A DNA stretch of 64,000 nt from contig OY282560.1 of the NCBI GenBank assembly GCA_958295665.1, positions 146,932,091 to 146,996,090 of the forward strand. The letters are read 5' to 3'. A program made the translations under genes and the position numbers. Of the stretch, positions 37,581 to 46,599 are shown piece after piece. Position 1 is the stretch's first letter; each line of letters opens with the position of its first letter. The DNA is from Tipula vernalis. Its lineage: Eukaryota > Arthropoda > Insecta > Diptera > Tipulidae. The notes below the pieces were generated by a model, which made no database searches, had not been told where the DNA came from, and saw nothing but the letters and a program-made list of their open reading frames with translations.

Positions 37581-37582
37581 GG

Positions 37583-37900
37583 AGCAAATTGTTCGTTAAG
37601 TTTATGGTTTAGAAGACGTATTTATCTTCTACTCTCGTTTGTCTATTTTATGTTTATTAGCTTGAATTGGGAAACGGACGAAGAGAAAATTTACGAATTA
37701 CGGTCAATAAGATGGGTAGATTTTTTAAATCAAGACAAACATCACACGAAGCTTTTTCTCGAGGAAATCTTTTTCCTTGTTGCCGCATGAGTTCTCTTTT
37801 TGTTTTGTTAGAGTATAACTTATTACTCGTTTTGTCAACATTTCCTCTAATATTTGCCAGAGATTGAAATGCTTTAATGATTAAATGGCTTCTTTGTAGT
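37583..37900 (-). pseudogene. Possible C-terminal end of the adjacent hAT transposase
   Basis: Reading leftward from 37900 a frame gives an ILEEMLTKRVISYTLTKQKE segment and further charged sequence that could extend the transposase at 37902-38925, but stops intervene and no dimerisation motif was identified. Confidence 0.25.
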
Positions 37901-37901
37901 T

Positions 37902-38925
37902 TTAGATGCCTTGTGAGTCGGGAGACACGAGTAGCCTTCTTTCTAGTTTTCTAGTTTTTAAAATATACGATAGAAATAGTAAATACAATTTGAATTCTGA
38001 GTTACTAAGGAAATGAAGAATTTCATGGGCATTGTTATCCCTTTCTTCGGTTACCTCGAAACAATATAAAATAAAATAATGTTTTAAGGCCTTCCATTGT
38101 TCGAATATCCTTAAAACAACTGCCTCAAGGGACAACCACCGTGTTTTGCAAAATTTTAAAATTTTATAATTTTGCAGATTAAAATCTGCTTGAAATGCAG
38201 AAAAATCGTTAAATCTTTTAGGGCTACGACTGAAATGATTATATATATTTTTAGTATTTTTTTCGATTAAATCTGGGAAATGCTTTAACGAATGGTTTAC
38301 ACATAGTGCAATTGAATGGCATGTATATCCTAAAACAATACATTTTGATTGACTTCCCTAAATTTGGCTTTTACACCTTCATAATTGCCAACTGATGCAT
38401 TATCAGTAGCTATGCCTATTATATTCTTAAAGGTAATGTTAAATTTAAAAAAATGATCTTTTATTGAATTAAAAATTCCCAACGCGATGGAATTTTGAAG
38501 TTTAATCATTCCAAAAAAGTTATCAATAAGTTTTTCATCACTCGGATCAAAATATCGACAAATTATAACAAGGAATTTTTCTGAAGTGAGGTCAGTAGTT
38601 TCGTCTATTATCACTGAAAGGTTTGCATGCGAAGAACCCTGCTAATTTTTTCAGCAGCAAATGGGCCAATTATACTGTTAATATATTCCGTAGATTTCGT
38701 ACGGCCACATTTTATTTGTTGAGCTTGTATGGAATTTGGCGCAACAGTTTGGATTAATTTTGGAAGAGAATCCATTAATTTAAATGGAAAACCTTGTTGA
38801 ATACCGTGTTGGATAATTGCATTTTTTCCCGGTGATTTTTAGAAAACTGGTCGTGCCGCTTGATGTGAGTTATATGGTTTATCATGTTTTTTTTGCATAG
38901 TTTGCAAAATGCCTCCCCATTCACA
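37902..38925 (-). pseudogene. hAT-superfamily transposase A, few lesions
   Basis: Cut-and-paste transposase read leftward. The N-terminal part has a BED-like finger remnant, FCKLCKKNMI...ITHIKRHDQFSKNH (38920-38830). Next come the block IKCGRTKSTEYINSIIGPFA (about 38720-38660), the catalytic-region motif IIDETTDLTSEKFLVIICRY (38614-38550), GIATDNASVGNYEG (near 38415-38370), CHSIALCVNHSL (38320-38285) and FCKTRWLSLEAVVLRIFEQW (38155-38085). Only two clear frameshifts (about 38620 and 38333) and no internal stop in the main blocks were seen. The N-terminus is cut off by the LOA-type LINE at about 38925. It differs in sequence from transposase B at 42840-44290. Confidence 0.85.
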
Positions 38926-39156
38926 CAGGACGTTGGGAGCTCTGTGATGGAGCGATTGACGGCAATGGGTAGTCGCCTATCCCTGGACTCGAACGAGGAG
39001 GATCGGATCGAGTCGATGGAGGAGGAGGGTGGCATAGAGGCCCAGCACCTAGTACTGAAGGGGAGCGTCAGGAGTGATGATGTCGCCCTGGGACCGGGAG
39101 ATTAAACCCTGCCGCGACAGTGGAGGGAATATGATGGAAGGTAAGTTGATCGGTGC

Positions 39157-40181
39157 ATGCTGAGCGCGGTTCAGATTAATCTTCACCATTCTAAGGCTGC
39201 CTCGGTAGCCTTAAACCTCAGACTGACCAAATTGGATGAGGACATAATCCTGGTTCAAGAACCCTGGATTAGTAAAAACAAGATCTGTGGCCTCGGTTTA
39301 AAAGGATATACGATTATATACTCTTCTAAGTCCGATAAGATCAGATCTTGCATTCTAGCTAAAAATAACTTTTGAGTATTTTTCTTCTTCCACAATATAG
39401 TAGTGGAGACGTAACGGCAGTCGGCCTGGAGACGGGAGGCTGCTTACTATGGCTGGTTTCAGCCTACATGGACCGAGAGAAGGAGGTTCCGCCAGATAAC
39501 CTTGGGGAACTGATACTCGAAGCAGAACGGGTAAGGATCAAAGTATTACTGGGTTGTGATGCAAATGCGCACCATACAATCTGGGGTAGCACCGACATCA
39601 ATGAAAGGAGTGAGTACTTATTTGATTACTTATTGGGTACTAACCTTGCAGTGTGTAATCTGGGGCAAGAGCCAACTTTTATTATTAGTAACAGGCAGGA
39701 GGTACTGGACGTTACCTTTGCTTCGGACTTCGTGACACATATGGTCAAAAAACGGCGGGTTGCGAAGGAGCACTCCTTCTCGGACCATCGGTACGTGACG
39801 TTTAATATTGACATTCACCCTGTTACCCGGAAATCCTTCAGGAATCCTAGAAGGATTAACTGGAACAAATACGGGGAAGTGTTAGTAGGACTCTTACTGA
39901 CCGATGCGCCGAGGCAACCAGCCACAGATAAGGAGCTGGATTTACTGGTGGAGGAAATCACAAGCGCCTGTAACTTGTCCTTGGACACTGCGTGCCCCAG
40001 GAGAATACCTAAAGGGAAGCAGAAACCGGTATGGTGGGGTAGGGAGCTGGGAATCCTACGTTCAGGGTGTAGGAAAGCATTCAATAGAGCAAAGGGCTCT
40101 AGGGAAGCTCAGAAGGCGTTTCGGAGGCTTCGCGCCTCAGAAAAATTTTGTCTAAGAGTCCAACGAGCCCTAGTTACTTAA
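39157..40181 (+). pseudogene. LOA-type LINE ORF2: AP endonuclease
   Basis: N-terminal endonuclease of ORF2. First frame: VQINLHHSKAAS and IILVQEPWISKNKI (39163-39280). A one-base shift near 39370 leads to a second frame starting SIFLLPQYSSGDV, with LLGCDANAHHTIWGS (39548-39592), EPTFIISNRQEVLDVTFASD (39670-39729) and EHSFSDHRYVTF (39768-39803). The carrying residues (QEPW, CDANAHH, SDH) match the AP-endonuclease fold. A WW...LGILR...FN segment and an in-frame stop at 40179-40181 follow. Lesions: one frameshift and one stop. Confidence 0.85.
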
Positions 40182-40446
40182 TCAAACCTGATGGGCTGTG
40201 GACAACGTCTACGGGGTAATCACTGGCGCTTCTGCTGGATACCCATTTCCCAGGTAGTGTGGATGTGTCAACGGAGCTTGGCGGGGAGTGGGAAGGAGTA
40301 TCGTCTGGTACCCGAAGGAAATCGTGTGCAAGAACCGGATCCTATGGGCACTTAACGGCTTTAAACCATTTAAATCAGCTGGCCCGGACGGTATCATCCC
40401 AGCTGAGCTGCAAAAACACTCGTCGATCATTCTCCCATAGCTGGAG
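40182..40446 (+). pseudogene. LOA-type LINE ORF2: linker to RT, broken
   Basis: Continuation between endonuclease and RT. Frames read LALLLDTHFPGSV (40225), then after a shift near 40320 NRILWALNGFKPFKSAGPDG (40334-40393), the conserved start of the LINE reverse transcriptase, and a stop at about 40438. Two stops and one shift separate it from the long open frame that follows. Confidence 0.7.
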
Positions 40447-42321
40447 GTGATCTTCAAGGGGTGTCTAAAATTGAATTATATTCCTAGGAAATGGACGGAG
40501 GTCAGGGTGATTTTCATCCCGAAAACGGGAAAGAATTCACAGACCTACCCAAAGGACCTAAGACCGATAACTCTATCATCCTTTCTGTTGAAAACATTGG
40601 AAAGATTGATCGACGTGTACATTCGTACAAAAATAAATCCCAGTAGGTGGACGAATTCTCAACATGCGTATTGGAAAGGGAGATCTGTGGACACGGCTCT
40701 GCGTTCCCTGGTGCGAACAATTGAGAAATCAATCCACTCGAAAGAGTGCTGTATGGTAGCCTTCCTCGATATAGAGGGCGCCTTTAACAATGTCAGGACG
40801 GAGGCAGTTCGGGACGGACTGTTTTTCTTAGGTGTGGACGACCCCTTAGGGAGATTAATAAATCAGATGCTAGAAGGAAGGATTATTAATGCGGATATGG
40901 GGGAAACCACCATTAGGAGGCGAGTAGTTAGAGGAACTCCGCAAGGTGGTGTCCTATCACCTCTTCTCTGGAACATAGTTATCAATGGATTACTTTTGGA
41001 ACTGGAGAGGGAGGGAATAGGAGTGATAGCGTATGCAGATGACGTGGCGATCGCGATCTCGGGTAAGTACCTAGGCACGATTAAGGCGGTTATGCAACAC
41101 GCGCTCGTAATCATTTTAAAGTGGGCCAGCAAATGTGGGCTGGGTATAAATCCATCCAAAACAGAGCTGGTACTCTTCACCAAGAAATATAAAATTCCGG
41201 TAGTCGCCCCTCCTACCTTAAATGGCACGCCACTGGCCTTTACTGATAAGGCAAGATTTCTGGGGATAATCTTGGACAGTAGGCTAAATTGGATGCCCAA
41301 TGTGTTAGAGAGGGTAAAGAAGTCTACCATGGCTCTGTACTCGTGTAGGAACGCCGTCGGAGGGAGATGGGGTTTAAAACCAGAGCTGGTACCCTGGCTT
41401 TTCACCGCTGTAGTCAGACCGATTCTGATATACGGGGTGAGTGTGTGGTGGCCAGCACTAGACAAGAAAACTTATAAGAAAAGGATAGAGAAGGTGCAGA
41501 GAACGGCCTGCTTGCTTATAAGCGGGGCACTGAAGACAACCCCTACACGTGCTTTGGAGGCTATGTTCTACCTTCTTCCTGTCGACATCTTTGGTAAGCA
41601 GAGAGCGGCAACTACGGCTGCACGACTCTCTGCCGTGGGTGAGTGGAAATGTCTTCAGATGGGCCACTCGACGATTGGCAGGTCGCTAAAGGCAGATGTG
41701 GTGAATAGTGACTACACAACACCGGTTGTTTGCTTTGAAATGGGTTTCCGGACTCTTCTCCCCTCAAGGGAATCATGGGGAAACAGGTCAATAGCAGAAA
41801 CTGGTTGTATTCAATTTTACACTGACGGTTCCAAGCTAGACGGCAAAGTCGGAGCAGGAGTCTTTTGTGACAAATTAAATGTGAATTTATCCGTTTGTCT
41901 TCCTGATCACTGCAGTGTGTACCAGGCGGAGGTGGTAGCGATTGAGGAAGCGCTGACTTGGTTGAGGCATAATGTCATATCCACAAGGGATATAACAATA
42001 TATGTGGACAGTCAGGCGGCAATCAAGTCGCTGGAATCAGTTTCCCTGACATCCGTGGTGGCATTGAGGTGCCGCTCATCTCTTAACGAGATGAGTAAGC
42101 AGTTCAATATCCAGATAGTCTGGGTCCCCGGTCACTCGGATGTACGGGGGAACTGTAGGGTGGACGAACTGGCAAGGCAAGGTACAACTCTCCAATTGAA
42201 ACCGGAAAGGGCAAATCTGGGGAGGCCCATAGCGGCGATTTTTAGGGCGCTTGGTAATGAGGCGATAGCCTCGGCACAGAAGAGGTGGACTAACACCATA
42301 ACTGGACTTGGAGCGCTCTAA
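40447..42321 (+). CDS. LOA-type LINE ORF2: reverse transcriptase and RNase H
   Basis: An uninterrupted frame of 624 codons, by far the longest in the window. RT motifs in order: WTEVRVIFIPKTGK (40495), LRPITLSSFLLKTLERLID (40558), LDIEGAFNNV (40765), RGTPQGGVLSPLLWN (40930-40975), IAYADDVAIAIS with the catalytic YADD at 41032-41043, and RFLGIILDSRLNW (41250). The RNase H domain occupies about 41810-42180: FYTDGSKLDGKVGAG (first Asp), YQAEVVAIEEAL (Glu), IYVDSQAAIKSLE (second Asp), WVPGHSDVRGNCRVDELARQ (His and last Asp). All four catalytic positions of RNase H and the RT aspartates are present. It acts in target-primed reverse transcription. It is not a complete gene: its upstream endonuclease is frameshifted. 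Confidence 0.9.
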   Translation: MIFKGCLKLNYIPRKWTEVRVIFIPKTGKNSQTYPKDLRPITLSSFLLKTLERLIDVYIRTKINPSRWTNSQHAYWKGRSVDTALRSLVRTIEKSIHSKECCMVAFLDIEGAFNNVRTEAVRDGLFFLGVDDPLGRLINQMLEGRIINADMGETTIRRRVVRGTPQGGVLSPLLWNIVINGLLLELEREGIGVIAYADDVAIAISGKYLGTIKAVMQHALVIILKWASKCGLGINPSKTELVLFTKKYKIPVVAPPTLNGTPLAFTDKARFLGIILDSRLNWMPNVLERVKKSTMALYSCRNAVGGRWGLKPELVPWLFTAVVRPILIYGVSVWWPALDKKTYKKRIEKVQRTACLLISGALKTTPTRALEAMFYLLPVDIFGKQRAATTAARLSAVGEWKCLQMGHSTIGRSLKADVVNSDYTTPVVCFEMGFRTLLPSRESWGNRSIAETGCIQFYTDGSKLDGKVGAGVFCDKLNVNLSVCLPDHCSVYQAEVVAIEEALTWLRHNVISTRDITIYVDSQAAIKSLESVSLTSVVALRCRSSLNEMSKQFNIQIVWVPGHSDVRGNCRVDELARQGTTLQLKPERANLGRPIAAIFRALGNEAIASAQKRWTNTITGLGAL

Positions 42322-42619
42322 GACGCTACTATCCCTACGCAGACCTGACTTAGGTATAGTCGTAGGGGTACTCACAGGACACTGCCTCATTGGGGAGCAT
42401 GCGAGGAGGCTTGGGTCAATGACAAATGACTTCTGTAGAAGCTGCATGGATGAGGAGGAGGAAGAGACTCTGAGCCACTTCCTCTGCTCATGCCCGGCGC
42501 TAGCTTACAGGAGGCACAAATATCTGGGCAAGTATAGTTTGGACGGCCTTATGGATCTCATGAACTGCAATGTGCGAGATATCTTACGCTACGTAAATAG
42601 CTCAAATTGGTTCCAGTGA
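42305..42619 (+). pseudogene. LOA-type LINE ORF2 C-terminus with CCHC knuckle
   Basis: Continues the polyprotein in a shifted frame overlapping the end of the 624-codon frame: LSLRRPDLGIVVGVLTGHCL, then FCRSCMDEEEEETLSHFLCS followed by CPAL (CX2C...HX4C, 42430-42500), and DILRYVNSSNWFQ before the stop at 42617-42619. The zinc knuckle at the C-terminus is usual for LINEs of this group. One frameshift near 42310. Confidence 0.8.
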
Positions 42620-42839
42620 AGGTGGAAGGGGAGTAGGATCCCTCGGTATCACAACGGATCGTCATCGGTCTAAGTGGGCGTTTTGGCAGCCGCTCTAACC
42701 TAACCTGCGCTTGCTAACACTACCATTAGTATATTTCAGTAACTTGGATGATGTATCTGTTTCCGTCACGGAACTCACGGGTAGTGTATGCCTAGCTTTT
42801 TAATTTGTATTTTAAACCGATTCTAATTCTTTCAAATCA

Positions 42840-44290
42840 GCCAATTAGAAATGATGTTGCTGCTTCAGACTTTGACCACGGTGTTTTATCGGCTGATCGC
42901 GCTTCTTCAGCATTATCAAAATCCAGTCACTCTTCGGCATCAAAAAAAAAAAATCGTTATTTCATCGGGGTTCGGATCATCACCGTCATCTTCACCTAAC
43001 CAGCTGGCACATCAAAACCGTACATTTCGCAGTCCAAGAAAGTCGTCAGTGCGGCAGAAAAATATTTTGGGCTATATGGACAATGTAAATGCAGAACAGA
43101 AACGTAAATTGGATCAGGCATTAGGAACTTTCTTTTTCGGATGCAACATACCATTTAATGTCATTAATTCTAAATATTTTAAAGACTTTTTATCGCAAAT
43201 TACGGCCATCGTATAAACCTCCATGTAGGCAAACATTATCTACAACAATTCTGGATTCCGTTTACTCCGATGTGACTTATAGGGATACAAATAATATTGG
43301 CGAGGAAACAGTCCTCCTTATTGATGGTTGAAAAAGTACGTCTAGTATTTCTAACCTTGTGAGTTACAATGATACAAACAACCGATAATAAATTGTCATT
43401 TCTCGAGTCATTTATGCATAATACTTGCAGTAGCCATACTGGAAACTTACTGGCAAAAGACGTAGTTGACAGAAATACTGCAACTAAATTCGTAAGTATA
43501 TTAAAAGAATTTAAGAGAACTGATTTGGAGAAAACTGTAGTTGAAAATGGTGGCAAAAGAATAAAACTTCCCGCTGAAACTCGTTGGTGCAGTTACCGAG
43601 ACTCTAATGAGTCTCTCATCGGCAACTTGAATATTTAAAAAAAAATTGCTGCTGATGGTAAAGTAAAATTGAAAAGTGAAATAAGTCAGATTCTGTTTGA
43701 TGACAATTTTATAGATTCAGTTATATATTTTATTAAAATGTCTGACCAAATATGTATTTTAATAAATAATTGTCAGACACTTACATATTCTATAGCGGAT
43801 GCAACCGAAGATTGGATGCATTTACAGGTAGTTCCAACATACTGACATATTTTCTCTATATTCTATAATGTTTACATTTTTTACAGCTTCCAGATGAATT
43901 TAAAGAAGCCCTAAAAAAGAGAAAAGAGAATGCAAATCTTTTGCATCCCAAATACAGAGGTAACTCGATGAACTTAGATCAAAGAGATATTGTTGATGAG
44001 TTTCTGATTGAAAAATTGGAAAAATCTGGCCTTGATAACCTCCAAGAGTTCAACCTAAAGGGAGGTATTTTCCAGAACCTGAATACAAAGGGAATAATCA
44101 CTCCAAGAACATATTGGAATGTTGCCGCCAGAAGACACGGAAATTTAGCAGCATTGGCCAACAAATTGTTAAAAATTCTGGCCTCTTCAGCTCAATTAGA
44201 AAGATTATTTAGTAATTGGGCATGTATACAAACGGATAAACGTAACAGATTAAAACCGGAAAGCTCAAAATGATTATGATGATGAATATT
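42840..44290 (+). pseudogene. hAT-superfamily transposase B with one intron
   Basis: Spliced hAT transposase remnant. Segments: a Ser-rich linker (SSHSSASKKKN, 42925), NILGYMDNVNAEQKRKLDQA (43061-43120), FFGCNIPFNVINSKYFKDF (43133-43190), RPSYKPPCRQTLS in another frame (43205-43243), SSHTGNLLAKDVVD (43430-43470), KIKLPAETRWCSY-type block (43560-43595), IADATEDWMHLQ (43792-43827). The intron 43828-43886 (GTAGTT...TTTTTACAG, 59 nt, phase 0) joins to LPDEFKEALKKRKENANLLH. The C-terminal dimerisation domain reads YWNVAARRHGNLAALANKLL then ILASSAQLERLFSNW (44110-44220). Frameshifts near 43000, 43195 and 43340 and stops near 43330 and 44270 inactivate it. The acceptor-like TATATTTCAG at 42727-42736 may mark an earlier exon. 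Confidence 0.85.
43828..43886 (+). other. Intron in hAT transposase B
   Basis: GT-AG intron of 59 nt, donor CAG|GTAGTT, acceptor TTTTTACAG|CTT. The flanking coding frames join in phase 0 and continue the transposase without a break. Confidence 0.75.
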
Positions 44291-44752
44291 ATGATGTTGA
44301 AAGTTGAATATTGATGGAGGTAGATGCTATTAGGCGAACGTATTACATGCACGAAGATTAATCTGGTTGGTGGTTGTTCGTAGATAAGGATAAGATATTG
44401 AATTACATTGCATTTATTATTTATTAATTATAATCTGTTATAAATATAATAAATTTTAGTATTTTTTAAGTATCAATGATACTGTATCATGCTAAAAAAT
44501 ATTTGTTTCTCTTTATCCTGTTGTGATCATAAAATATAAAAACGAACTTTCCAACTTTCGCTTCTTAGTTCTTTCTCACTTATAAGAATATCCTACACCA
44601 TCGAATCCGTAGTGAAGTGATCAAATTACGAATGTAGTTAATGCATGTAGTTAATTTGTAGTTAATTCATGATTTTCGTCTACGTAGTTAATTGATTAAC
44701 TACGCGTAGTTTTTGAGGTAGTTTTTATCTCCTTTGACTACTTAACAACACT

Positions 44753-46200
44753 GCTTACAAGTAAAGGTAAGGAACGCTTCACTCAGCTCCAAAATAAACC
44801 CCGTTTACTGGATATCTAAAACAGTAAGAAACAAAAAAGGAGCCACAGTAACAAACACCAAGAAAAAGTAAACAAAGGAACAATACTTAACCGTAGAGCC
44901 CCAATAAACCAAAAATCGAATATTTTTAATCGATGCGAAAAAAACGCGACACTTCTGCCTAAGGCTACTTCCCTGGTTTTTGATGGGGTAAATTTATTTC
45001 ATTAGAAGTTTTGTTGCAGTAAACCAAAGCAACCCAGATTATACAAAGCCACAGTCTAAAAAACGAAGCTTTTATAAGGGAACTAGAAGCAAGGAAGAAA
45101 CCAAACTTTTCATAGTAAAACACATAAAACATATTGGAAATCACTATTTTTCCTAAACCAAATTTTTAAATGAAAACATTACAAATTCTTAATTATGATT
45201 TTTGAGATATTTTCATAAATATTTGAATTTCAACATATATAAATGTCGTTGAAGTAAATGGTTTAAAACAACAGCATTCTGGTTAAATTGAAATCAAAGC
45301 TTACTACAAATCGTCTGATCATTAAGTATTTTCTGTAAACATCTTAGACATCTGACGTACACTAGTAAAACTAAAGATAAATTTAGCAAATATTATTTTA
45401 ATTGGTCAGATCCAACTTTGCTGTATTTTTAAAAATGAAAGTTCGATAAAAAGATTTTAGACATAATCTAATTAAAATGTTTCTGCATATAATAGATAAC
45501 TGTATGTAGATCTGGCGGCAGAAAATTAAAGGTTGATGGAGGCAAACGAACGAAAATTATTTTTTTGTTTATTTATTAAAAACTACAATTTATATATAAA
45601 GTTTGGCTCTGTTCAATTAATAATTATTTAGAAGTATTATTTGTGGAATTTGCAGTAGGTTCTCCACGCAAATCGCGAATAAATATTCAAAATGCCCAAT
45701 CACTTTATTATTTTCAATTCTAGATGTCACTTACACGTACTTTAACAGTTCTCAATAAGTTAATTGCTTTCAACTAAAATGAGTTAGGTTTATTTTTGGG
45801 TTAAGGCTAGTCAAAGCAACAGCAAAAATTAACCAAAGTTTGGTCTAATTTTTTGTCGTGTATTTTGTTGCCAATTCGACTCTTGTGGCAGGTATTAAAA
45901 CTAAAAATTTGGTTATGATTTATTTAACCACTAATTTTTTTTTGGGTTAGCTAAACCATTTTTTGGTCTATCTAGAAAACTTTTATATAAACGTTTTATA
46001 ATATTTTTGCTTTTATCATTGAAATAATTCAAGCTAAACAACATCATTTTTATTATGGATTGCTATGGAAATCAGCGAAAATATATATTACTAAAAATGC
46101 TTCTAAAAATACGGCTCTATACTCTAAAAGACTTTTAGTAAACTCGAATTTAATTGCAATTATGTACTTGCTCTGCAACATGTTTTGAAGAATTTTTACC
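44753..46200. other. AT-rich region, nothing recognised
   Basis: No coding motif on either strand. Some repeated TTGGTTWA and TTAACC words at 45770-45970, too degenerate to classify. Confidence 0.4.
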
Positions 46201-46202
46201 CT

Positions 46203-46599
46203 GCCTTCGATTTTTTTTTTTTTTTTTTTTTTTTTAAACTATGCAATCTTTTCTGGGGCTCAAGGCACTCCCAACTCTTTCGTAGTTAATTTTACCGTCC
46301 TACTTTACGCAGTATTAGCCAAATCGAGGACGTACGGCTATAGACCCGCTTTGTATAAACCACCTGCACATTGCATTGCTTCATGCCAACCTATAGTGCT
46401 GATATGAAAGGTGGGTCGGCCCATGGATTCTGCACTCTCAACAGGGGGTCATAGTTGTGTTCATCGTCATCACCGATCGTAATCAGATAATGAAAAATCC
46501 CTTTTGCATCCCGCCCCTATCGGGATTCGAACCCGGTACCTCCCGATCCAAACGCCGCAGCTTTAACCACTGCGCCGTTTGCTCGGTTGCCTTCGATTT
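46203..46599 (-). mobile_element. tRNA-derived SINE, full-length, with target duplication
   Basis: Read on the minus strand it starts near 46587 with a tRNA-like promoter: GAGCAAACGGCGCAGTGGTT (box A region) and GGTTCGAATCC (box B, 46523-46533). A unique body of about 290 nt follows, including GATTACGATCGGTGATGACG and CAGCACTATAGGTTGGCATG, and it ends in an A run (T run on the plus strand, about 46211-46233). The identical 12-bp word TGCCTTCGATTT is present at 46202-46213 and 46588-46599, the target-site duplication of a LINE-assisted insertion. It makes no protein; the plus frames across it are spurious. Confidence 0.9.

Larger units (their letters stand above)
38925..42705 (+). mobile_element. 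LOA-type LINE with RNase H, recent-looking, 5' truncated
   Basis: Non-LTR retrotransposon, visibly more GC-rich than its surroundings. It begins inside ORF1 (38925-39105 reads a piece with SSVMERLTAMGSRLSLD to a stop at 39105), followed by ORF2 from 39157. The 3' region after 42619 carries ACAACGGATCGTC and ends CTAACCTAACC near 42705. The domain order (endonuclease, RT, RNase H, CCHC knuckle) and the RT words GTPQGGVLSPLLWN and AYADDVAIAIS point to the LOA/I group. No target duplication was identified, but on both sides the sequence changes sharply into hAT remnants. Confidence 0.85.
42727..44752 (+). mobile_element. hAT-type element B with right terminal repeat
   Basis: Contains transposase B and, at 44630-44752, a typical hAT right end: repeated GTAGTTAAT words in both orientations followed by the terminus AACAACACTG (44742-44751), whose inverse CAGTGTTGTT is a standard hAT end. 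The 8 bp beyond it are CTTACAAG; I found no matching copy on the left, and the left end appears to have been lost near the LOA-type LINE. Confidence 0.65.

Noticed and set aside
40863..41465. 200-codon minus-strand frame
   Set aside because: Shadow of the LOA-type RT frame on the other strand; no domain of its own.
37902..44752. The two hAT transposase pieces as one element split by the LINE
   Set aside because: They are on opposite strands and their sequences belong to clearly different hAT types.
46523..46533. tRNA gene (box B GGTTCGAATCC)
   Set aside because: The sequence continues into a long non-tRNA body with an A tail and target duplication, so it is a SINE.
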